Shown here: in pieces, positions 18,544 through 25,360 of the stretch
Position numbering within the stretch: the first letter of the stretch is position 1
Layout of the letters: the number at the start of each line of letters is the position of its first letter
Assembly (NCBI GenBank): GCA_903858835.1
Contig: CAIOKD010000209.1
Location: 1 to 32,935 of the forward strand
Origin: an uncultured Verrucomicrobiota bacterium
GTDB taxonomy: Bacteria > Verrucomicrobiota > Verrucomicrobiia > Limisphaerales > UBA9464
Length of the DNA: 32,935 bases
Direction of reading: 5' to 3'
Position numbers and translations under genes: made by a program
Notes under the pieces: generated by a model
Seen by the model: only the letters and a program-made list of their open reading frames with translations
Databases searched by the model: none
Told to the model about the DNA's origin: nothing

Positions 18544-19089
18544 ATGAGTTCCAATCCCTCCAAGCCGCACGGCCTCCTGGCCGAGTTCCACACGGCGGCG
18601 GACATCTTCGAGGCGGCGATCCGTTGCCGCGATGCCGGGTTCACGAAGTGGGACGTGCACACCCCCTTCCCGATCCATGGCATGGACGAGGCCATGGGCC
18701 TGAGGAAGTCGCCCGTGGGGTGGTTCACCTTCTGCGGCGGGTTCACCGGGTTCTTCACTGGCATGACCATGATCTGGTACATGAACAAGTTCGACTACCC
18801 CCTGGTGGTCGGCGGCAAGCCCCTCTTCACGCCGCTGTTCGCGTTCCCGGTCAGCTATGAGATGACCATCCTATTGAGCGCCTTCGGCACGCTCTTCGGC
18901 ATGTTCTTCCTGAACCGCCTTCCCAAGTTCCACAACCCGCTCTTCAAGAACGAGCGGTTCAAGAAATCGACCGACGACCGGTTCTTCATCTGCATCGAGT
19001 CGGCCGACCCGAAGTTCGGGCTCGAGGCCACCCGGGCCTTCCTGACCGAGAAATGCCATGCGGCCGTCGTCGAACTTGTGGAGGACTGA
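18544..19089 (+). CDS. actD: Alternative Complex III subunit ActD (DUF3341)
   Basis: GLLAEFHTAADIFEAAIRCRDAGFTKWDVHTPFPIHGMDEAMGLRKSPVGWFTFCGGFTG; two TM helices; position in operon. Confidence 0.93.
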   Translation: MSSNPSKPHGLLAEFHTAADIFEAAIRCRDAGFTKWDVHTPFPIHGMDEAMGLRKSPVGWFTFCGGFTGFFTGMTMIWYMNKFDYPLVVGGKPLFTPLFAFPVSYEMTILLSAFGTLFGMFFLNRLPKFHNPLFKNERFKKSTDDRFFICIESADPKFGLEATRAFLTEKCHAAVVELVED

Positions 19090-19713
19090 ATGCGCACCTT
19101 CCTGAAATACTTCTTCACCGCCTACGTGCTGGCGGTCGCCCTGGTTGTGGGAATCGCCGGGTTCCGCGGCTCCAAGAGCACCAAGCCCCCGCTGGAGGTC
19201 TTCCCCGACATGGACCGCCAGCCCAAGCTGCGACCCCAGACCACCACCAAGTTCGCCGCGTGGGGCGACGGACAGACTTCCCGTCCGCATCCGGCGGGCA
19301 CGGTCTCGCGCGAATCCACCTGGGAGGACAACGCGTTCAATACCGGCCGCCAGGGTGGTGCCCTCGTCGAGGCGATGCCCATCGCGGTCAATGCCTCGGT
19401 CCTCAAACGGGGCCAGGAGCGCTATTCGATCTATTGCCAGCCCTGCCACGGCGTGCTGGGCGACGGCAAGGGCATCACCAGCAAGTACGGCATGGGCAAC
19501 ACGGCGAACCTGCACCAGGACCGCCTGATCAAGACCCAAGATGGCGACCTCTTCAACACCATCAGCAACGGCAAGAGCACGATGATGGGCTACGCCTCGG
19601 CCATCCCGGTCGCCGACCGGTGGGCCGTGGTGGCCTATGTCCGGGCGCTGCAACTGAGCCGGTTGGCCGCGGAGTCCGAGATTCCGGCGGCGGTCCTGCC
19701 CACCATCAAGTAA
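19090..19713 (+). CDS. actE: Alternative Complex III subunit ActE (mono-heme cytochrome c)
   Basis: RYSIYCQPCHGVLGDGKGITSKYGM (one CxxCH), N-terminal TM, MGYASAIPVADRWAVVAYVRALQ; position in operon. Confidence 0.9.
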   Translation: MRTFLKYFFTAYVLAVALVVGIAGFRGSKSTKPPLEVFPDMDRQPKLRPQTTTKFAAWGDGQTSRPHPAGTVSRESTWEDNAFNTGRQGGALVEAMPIAVNASVLKRGQERYSIYCQPCHGVLGDGKGITSKYGMGNTANLHQDRLIKTQDGDLFNTISNGKSTMMGYASAIPVADRWAVVAYVRALQLSRLAAESEIPAAVLPTIK

Positions 19714-19719
19714 GCATCC

Positions 19720-21021
19720 ATGAACCCATTCTCACGACCGACCCAGTCTTGGAGGCCCGTGATCGCCGTCATGGCCATCGCCGGTCTGGCCCTCCTGCCC
19801 GCGATGGGGGCCGATGCCGGGCATGCGGCCCATGACACCGCCCATGCCGCCGCCGCACACGCCACGGCGAGCCACGGCTCTGATCATGGACACGCCGCCG
19901 TTTCCGCTTTCTCGCTCAAGCAGATCGCCCACAGCTACCTCACGGCCTACATGTTCTGCCTGAGCCTGTGCGTCGGCTCGCTGTTCCTCACCCTCGCCCA
20001 CCACCTGTTCGATGCCGGATGGTCGGCCTCCATCCGCCGGGTGACCGAGACCCTGGCCAGCCTGCTCTTCCCCTGGATGCTGATCCTGGCACTGCCGATC
20101 ATCGGCTTCGCTTGGACCGGCAACCTGCACGCCTGGTTCAAGATCGACCCGGCCACGGACCACGCGCTGGACGTCAAGAAGGTGCTTTTCAACCCGGCCG
20201 CCTTCACCGTGATGGTGCCTGTTCTCCTCACGCTGCTGGGCCTGATGGCCCGCAACATCCGCGCCTGGTCGATCGCCCAAGACAAGGACGGCGCCGCGCA
20301 CTGGACCACCAAGTCGCGCAAGCTGGCCGCGGGCGGCATCTTCTTCTTCGCCATCGGTACCACGCTGCTCTGCTTCCTGCTGATGAAGTCGCTGCAGCAC
20401 CAGTTCTTCAGCACGATGTACGGTGTCTACTACTTCGCCGGCAGCGTCTGGACGACCCTCATCACGCTGTACCTGCTCACGATGTGGCTCGCCCAGCCGG
20501 GTCGGCCTCTCGAGAAGGTCTACTTCAAACGCCAACAGCAGGATCTGGGCGTGCTGTTCTTCGCCTTCACGGTCTTCTACGCCTACATCCACTTCTCGCA
20601 GTATTTCCTCATCTGGAACGCGGCCATCCCCGAGGAGACCTTCTGGTACGTGCTGCGTGAGGTCGGGTCCTGGAAGTGGGTGGGCATGACCATCCTCTTC
20701 GGCCACTTCTTCGTGCCGTTCCTGTTGCTCCTCAACCAGGACATCAAGCGCAACCTCTCGGTGATGATCCCCGTGGGTGCGTGGGCCTGGCTGATGCACT
20801 ACATCGACATGACGTACAACATCATGCCGGTGATCCATCCCGACGGCCTCCACCTGACCCTGTGGGATCCGATCTTCTGGATCGGTCTCTCGGTCCTGCT
20901 CGCCCGGTTGTTCTGGTCCGAGTACCGCAAGAACCCGCCGTATCCCCAGAAGGATCCGCGGCTTCAGGAGGCCATCGTGCACCACGAGGTGCCCGCCCCC
21001 GGTGCATCCGCCGCCCACTGA
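19720..21021 (+). CDS. actF: Alternative Complex III subunit ActF (integral membrane)
   Basis: Polytopic protein with ActF-like features (HSYLTAYMFCLSLCVGSLFLTLAHHL, QYFLIWNAAIPEETFWYVLR, WAWLMHYIDMTYNIMPV); position after actE. Confidence 0.92.
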   Translation: MNPFSRPTQSWRPVIAVMAIAGLALLPAMGADAGHAAHDTAHAAAAHATASHGSDHGHAAVSAFSLKQIAHSYLTAYMFCLSLCVGSLFLTLAHHLFDAGWSASIRRVTETLASLLFPWMLILALPIIGFAWTGNLHAWFKIDPATDHALDVKKVLFNPAAFTVMVPVLLTLLGLMARNIRAWSIAQDKDGAAHWTTKSRKLAAGGIFFFAIGTTLLCFLLMKSLQHQFFSTMYGVYYFAGSVWTTLITLYLLTMWLAQPGRPLEKVYFKRQQQDLGVLFFAFTVFYAYIHFSQYFLIWNAAIPEETFWYVLREVGSWKWVGMTILFGHFFVPFLLLLNQDIKRNLSVMIPVGAWAWLMHYIDMTYNIMPVIHPDGLHLTLWDPIFWIGLSVLLARLFWSEYRKNPPYPQKDPRLQEAIVHHEVPAPGASAAH

Positions 21022-21039
21022 GCCAAGCCCTCTCCCGAC

Positions 21040-21408
21040 ATGAGTTCCTCGAATTGCTGTTCCTCGACGTCGAAGACGACGCTCGCCTACCTGGCGGGCG
21101 GCCTGGGTTCCTTCCTCATCGTCGGTGCGCTCGCCTGGTTGGTGGTCCGCCAGCCGGTCGTGGCCGTCGATGCCGAACGCGTGTCCCAGCGGGTCAAGTT
21201 CAAGTCCGAGGTCGAGGCGGCCAGCGCCGCGAAGGTCTCCGGCTACGCCCTCGACACCGATGCCCTGGCCAAGGGCAACAAGGTCTATCACGTCCCCATC
21301 GCCCGCGCCTTGGAGATCGCCGCCGACGATTTCAAGGATCCCGCCGCCGGTCGCGCCAAGTTGATCCAGCGCCTGGAGGACAAGTCGAAGCAGCAGTCCT
21401 TCGAGTGA
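21040..21408 (+). CDS. Uncharacterised small single-TM protein in the ACIII/cbb3 operon
   Basis: MSSSNCCSSTSKTTLAYLAGGLGSFLIVGALAWLVVRQPVVAVDAERVSQRVKFKSEVEAA...; one TM helix plus about 80-residue soluble tail; tightly packed between actF and ccoS. Confidence 0.8.
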   Translation: MSSSNCCSSTSKTTLAYLAGGLGSFLIVGALAWLVVRQPVVAVDAERVSQRVKFKSEVEAASAAKVSGYALDTDALAKGNKVYHVPIARALEIAADDFKDPAAGRAKLIQRLEDKSKQQSFE

Positions 21409-21412
21409 ACCC

Positions 21413-21601
21413 ATGTCGGTGATCGCATTCATCCTGTTGGGAAGCGTGGTGCTGCTGCCGGCGGCTGCCCTCTGGGCGCTCCGTTGGGCGGCGGCCGCGG
21501 GTCAGTTCCGATGCCCGGACAAGGCGGCCCTCCTGCCGTTCGACGAGTCCGAGCCCGTGGGCATTGAAACCGACTGCATCCTTGGAGGAAACCGTCGTTG
21601 A
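21413..21601 (+). CDS. ccoS: cbb3-type cytochrome oxidase assembly protein CcoS
   Basis: Short protein MSVIAFILLGSVVLLPAAALWALRWAAAAGQFRCPDKAALLPFDES: single TM followed by W-x(n)-GQF-D pattern typical of CcoS; upstream of ccoN. Confidence 0.78.
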   Translation: MSVIAFILLGSVVLLPAAALWALRWAAAAGQFRCPDKAALLPFDESEPVGIETDCILGGNRR

Positions 21602-21603
21602 GC

Positions 21604-23091
21604 ATGATCCATCAGTCCCAAACGCTGCGGGCCCTCCTTCCCGGTGACACCGGTGCCGAGGGCGGCCAAAAGACGGCGCTGGCGGAGATCGACGCCTCTT
21701 GCCGGGTGCCGGTCCTCTTCTTCTTCATCAGCGGTCTTGCCTGGCTTCTGGCCGGCACCGTGTTGGCGCTGGTCGCCAGCATCAAGCTCCACACCCCGGG
21801 GTTCCTGGCGGGCTGGGAGTGGCTCACCTTCTCGAACGTCCGCACCGCCCATCTCAACACCGTCATCTACGGCTTCGCCTCCCAGATCTCGGTGGGTGTC
21901 TCGGTCTGGCTGATGTGCCGGCTCTGTCGCATCCCGCTGCCGGCCCCGGGCTTGGTCACCGTGGCCAATCTCTTCTACAACCTCGGGGTCACGGTGGGCG
22001 TGGCCGGGATCCTGATCGGTGATTCCACGGCCATCGAGTGGCTGGAGATGCCCCGATATGCCACCCCGATCCTCTTCTTCAGCTACGCCCTGATCGCGGT
22101 TTGGACGATCATCACCTTCCGCCTCCGGGCCGAGCGTCACCTGTATGTCTCGCAGTGGTACCTCCTGGCGGCCGTGCTCTGGTTCCCATGGCTCTACGGC
22201 ACCGCTCAGGTCATGTTGCTCATCGAACCCGTGCGCGGGGTCGTGCAGGCGGCCGTCAACTGGTGGTTCGCGCACAACGTACTCGGCCTCTGGTTCACGC
22301 CGATCGGCCTCGCTTCGATCTACTACTTCATCCCCAAGGTGATCGGGCGTCCGATCCATAGCTACTATCTCAGCGTGTTGGGGTTCTGGTCGTTGGCCCT
22401 CTTCTACAACTGGAACGGCATGCACCACCTCGTGGGCGGCCCGCTGCCCGCCTGGATGATCACCATCAGCATCGTCGCCTCGGTCATGATGCTCATCCCC
22501 GTGATCACCGTGGCGATCAACCACCACTTCACCATGGTGGGCCATTTCGGAAAGATGCGGCACAGCCCGACGCTGCGATTCATCGTCTTCGGCGCGTTCT
22601 CCTACACGTTGGCGAGCCTCCAGGGAGTGGCGAGCGCCCTCCGCAGCGTCAGCGAGGTCACCCACTTCACCCACCATACCATCGCCCATGCGCACCTGGG
22701 CATGTATGCCTTCTTCACGATGGTGATGTTCGGGGCGATGTACTACATCCTGCCGCGCATCACCCAGCGGGAATGGCCGTCCAATGGGCTCATATCGCTG
22801 CACTTCTGGGGCGTGGCCCTCGGCATCCTCCTGTATGTCGTGCCGATGAGTGTCATGGGTTTCATCCAGGGCACGCGCCTGAATGATCCGACAATCCGCT
22901 TCCTCGATGTGGTGCAGTTCACCCTGCCTTGGCTCCAGTTGCGGACGCTGGCCGGGTTGCTCCTGGCCGCGGGCCATGCGGCCTTCGTGGTCAATGTCGG
23001 CTGGTTGCTGGTGCGGATGTTCGAGCCCTACCGCAAGCCGGTGGTCCGCATCCTGACCGGAGAGGCTGAATCCCTTGCCGCCGGAAAATAG
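21604..23091 (+). CDS. ccoN: cbb3-type cytochrome c oxidase subunit I
   Basis: VNWWFAHNVLGLWFTPIGLASIYYFIPKVIGRPIHSYYLSVLGFWSLALFYNWNGMHHLVGGPLPAW (CuB His-His, candidate cross-link Tyr/His), HHTIAHAHLGMYAFFTMVMFGAMYYILPRI heme-ligand region. Track start 21598 is TTG; ATG at 21604 preferred. Confidence 0.93.
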   Translation: MIHQSQTLRALLPGDTGAEGGQKTALAEIDASCRVPVLFFFISGLAWLLAGTVLALVASIKLHTPGFLAGWEWLTFSNVRTAHLNTVIYGFASQISVGVSVWLMCRLCRIPLPAPGLVTVANLFYNLGVTVGVAGILIGDSTAIEWLEMPRYATPILFFSYALIAVWTIITFRLRAERHLYVSQWYLLAAVLWFPWLYGTAQVMLLIEPVRGVVQAAVNWWFAHNVLGLWFTPIGLASIYYFIPKVIGRPIHSYYLSVLGFWSLALFYNWNGMHHLVGGPLPAWMITISIVASVMMLIPVITVAINHHFTMVGHFGKMRHSPTLRFIVFGAFSYTLASLQGVASALRSVSEVTHFTHHTIAHAHLGMYAFFTMVMFGAMYYILPRITQREWPSNGLISLHFWGVALGILLYVVPMSVMGFIQGTRLNDPTIRFLDVVQFTLPWLQLRTLAGLLLAAGHAAFVVNVGWLLVRMFEPYRKPVVRILTGEAESLAAGK

Positions 23092-23093
23092 CC

Positions 23094-23732
23094 ATGAGTT
23101 ACGGACCGCTACTCTTCCTGGGAATCCTTCTCACCCTCGCCTCGAGCTGGGTGGGTCTGGTGCTGATGCCGCACCGTCAGATGGGCTCCCTGGGTCAGAA
23201 CACCGACACCAACACCGCGGCCATCTATCCGATGGCCCGGTCGGGTGAGGCCCAGCAGGGCGCCGAGCACTACCGCTCCCTGGGGTGCGTCTATTGTCAC
23301 ACCCAGCAGGTTCGGCCCGAGGGCTACGGCTCCGATCTGGAGCGTGGCTGGGGTCGCCGCCGTACGGTCAGCCGAGACTACATCCACGACAAGACCGTGA
23401 TGCTCGGCACCATGCGCACCGGTCCGGATCTCACCAATATCGGTGAGCGCCAGTCCGACACCGCCTGGCACTACCGCCATCTCTACAATCCCCAGATCAC
23501 CAGCCCGGGCAGCATCATGCCGCCCCACGCGTTCCTCTTCGAGACCCGTCCCATCGGGGCCTTTGGTCGCTCCACCAATGCGCTGGTTCTCGAGGGCGCC
23601 TTCGCTCCTCGCGCCGGCCACGAGGTGGTCCCGACCCGCCGGGCCGAGCAATTGGTCGCCTACCTGCGCAGTCTCAAGTCTTCGGGCGACCTGCCGGAGG
23701 CGCCGGTCAAGAAGGAGGAGGCCTCGAAATGA
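23094..23732 (+). CDS. ccoO: cbb3-type oxidase mono-heme subunit CcoO-like
   Basis: GAEHYRSLGCVYCHTQQVRPEGYGSDLERGWGRR...MRTGPDLTNIGERQSDTAWHYRHLYNPQITSPGSIMPPHAFLF. Confidence 0.92.
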   Translation: MSYGPLLFLGILLTLASSWVGLVLMPHRQMGSLGQNTDTNTAAIYPMARSGEAQQGAEHYRSLGCVYCHTQQVRPEGYGSDLERGWGRRRTVSRDYIHDKTVMLGTMRTGPDLTNIGERQSDTAWHYRHLYNPQITSPGSIMPPHAFLFETRPIGAFGRSTNALVLEGAFAPRAGHEVVPTRRAEQLVAYLRSLKSSGDLPEAPVKKEEASK

Positions 23733-24559
23733 GCCATTCCAAGGACCCTTCCAAGGACACCTCCCGCGCGGCCTCCGGGCTTGATCGCGGCGAGCAGCAC
23801 GACGTCACCGAACTCCACGCCGCCGTCCTGCGCGAGAAGCCCGATCCGGTCGAGGGATTCGAGCCGGTGAACCTCTGGGTGGTGGCCGGCATCGCCGGTC
23901 TGCTGTTCTGGGGTGGAGCCTACCTCACCCAATACAGCGGTCGGTTCGAGGCGATGGAATTCTCCGAGATCCCCCACGGAAAACCCGCCCCGGTGGCGGC
24001 CGTGGCGGCCGATCCTCTGGCCGCCGTCAAGCGCGAGGGCATGCTCACCTACAATGCGGTGTGCGCGCTGTGCCACGGTGAAGACGGCGCCGGCAAGGCA
24101 GGGGTGGCTCCGCCGCTGGCGGGTTCTGACTGGGTGAACGCCGACGGACCGAATCGCTTGATGCGGATCGTCCGCCACGGGCTCAAGGGCACGGTGAAGG
24201 TCAACAAGGATGTCACCTGGAACCCGGCCAACGATCCCAGCATCGTGATGGGTTCCCAGTGGGAGGCCATCGGCGCCTCCAACGAGAAGTTGGCCGCGGT
24301 GCTGACCTACATCCGCTCCTCTTGGGGCAACACAGGCGCCCCGGTGACCGCCCCGATGGTGGCTGACGGCCTTGCACCAGTGAAAGAGCGCTCCGGCGAC
24401 GACAACTGGACCCAGGAAGAACTCCTCAAGGTGCCCGCCAGTGGCGCCGGCGCCCCGGCCGTGGCCGCGGGGCCTGCGACGCCCGAGCAGTTGAAGGCGC
24501 AGTTCGAGGCCCTGCCGGCCGACCAGCGCCAAGCCCTCCTGAAGGAGCTTTCAAAGTGA
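23729..24559 (+). CDS. Membrane-anchored mono-heme cytochrome c, CcoP-like
   Basis: DPVEGFEPVNLWVVAGIAGLLFWGGAYL TM anchor; one CxxCH (VCALCHGEDGAGKAGVAPPLAGSDW); overlaps ccoO stop by ATGA. Confidence 0.88.
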   Translation: MSHSKDPSKDTSRAASGLDRGEQHDVTELHAAVLREKPDPVEGFEPVNLWVVAGIAGLLFWGGAYLTQYSGRFEAMEFSEIPHGKPAPVAAVAADPLAAVKREGMLTYNAVCALCHGEDGAGKAGVAPPLAGSDWVNADGPNRLMRIVRHGLKGTVKVNKDVTWNPANDPSIVMGSQWEAIGASNEKLAAVLTYIRSSWGNTGAPVTAPMVADGLAPVKERSGDDNWTQEELLKVPASGAGAPAVAAGPATPEQLKAQFEALPADQRQALLKELSK

Positions 24560-24565
24560 GCTCGC

Positions 24566-24597
24566 CGGGTGCGGCCCTCCGGAGGCTTCCGCACCCG
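24566..24597 (+). terminator. GC-rich stem-loop ending the ACIII-cbb3 operon
   Basis: CGGGTGCGG-(14 nt incl. CCTCCGGAGG)-CCGCACCCG, 9-bp perfect stem 6 bp after the cytochrome stop codon; no U-tract. Confidence 0.55.
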
Positions 24598-24655
24598 CCC
24601 GCGTTCCGGCGAACCCGGGGTTGCGATTTCGTGGCCGGGATGATTTCTTGAAGAC

Positions 24656-25009
24656 ATGAACAGGCGGAGGGACTTCGCGGTTCGGACGGTCCTCGGGATG
24701 ATCCTGGGGGGGGTCCTCGTCGGTTGCGAAACCTACGGCAAGGCCGACTGGAAGGCCCGTTTGGGCCACTACACCTGGGACCAGGCCATCGAGGAACTCG
24801 GTCCTCCCGAATCCGAGGCCCGCACCTCCGACGGTTCTCGGGTGGCCGATTGGATCCTTTCTCGGTCCCGCACCTATAGCACCGCCGTCCGCGGTCCGCT
24901 GTTCTGGAGTTGGAGCGGCCAGGACATCACCACGACGGCCGAGAATCACCTGCTGCTGACCTTCGATGCCCAAGGCCGACTGAAGGCCTGGAAACGGATC
25001 TACAAATGA
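24656..25009 (+). CDS. Small lipoprotein, uncharacterised
   Basis: MNRRRDFAVRTVLGMILGGVLVGCETYGKADW...; lipobox LVGC, compact C-terminal domain. Confidence 0.8.
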   Translation: MNRRRDFAVRTVLGMILGGVLVGCETYGKADWKARLGHYTWDQAIEELGPPESEARTSDGSRVADWILSRSRTYSTAVRGPLFWSWSGQDITTTAENHLLLTFDAQGRLKAWKRIYK

Positions 25010-25347
25010 AACGCCTCCGCAATGATTCTCCCTACGAGGTGGACCTCGGCTGGATGGGGGCCCTGAACCGGGCCATCCGCTGGTGCCTGTTCATCGGCAT
25101 CATCGGGTTCATCGTCGCCCAGTACCTACCTCTGATTCGCAAGAACCAAGCCCTCCGCGAGAATCTCGCCCGGTGGGAGGCTCAGCAGGCGCGGTTGACC
25201 GGCCAGTCCGACGACACGGCGGCCCGCCTGCAGAGCCTCCGCGAGGATCCGAGGGCCGTGGAGCGCGCCGCACGCGAGCGGCTCCAGTTGGCCCGCACCA
25301 ACGAGAGCGTCATCAACTTCGTGTCGCCGGATGCCCCGGCGCGTTGA
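25006..25347 (+). CDS. FtsB/DivIC-like septum formation initiator family protein
   Basis: MKRLRNDSPYEVDLGWMGALNRAIRWCLFIGIIGFIVAQYLPLIRKNQALRENLARWEAQ...LREDPRAVERAARERLQLARTNESVINF; one TM + coiled coil + DPRAVERAARERL motif; ATGA overlap with upstream gene. Confidence 0.82.
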   Translation: MKRLRNDSPYEVDLGWMGALNRAIRWCLFIGIIGFIVAQYLPLIRKNQALRENLARWEAQQARLTGQSDDTAARLQSLREDPRAVERAARERLQLARTNESVINFVSPDAPAR

Positions 25348-25360
25348 AGATCGGCCCTGC

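Noticed and set aside
19732-21432. 566-aa minus-strand ORF antisense to actF
   Set aside because: D/E/G/H/R-rich shadow frame with no domain; actF is strongly supported.
21502-22977. 491-aa minus-strand ORF antisense to ccoN
   Set aside because: Charged low-complexity translation typical of the antisense of a hydrophobic protein.
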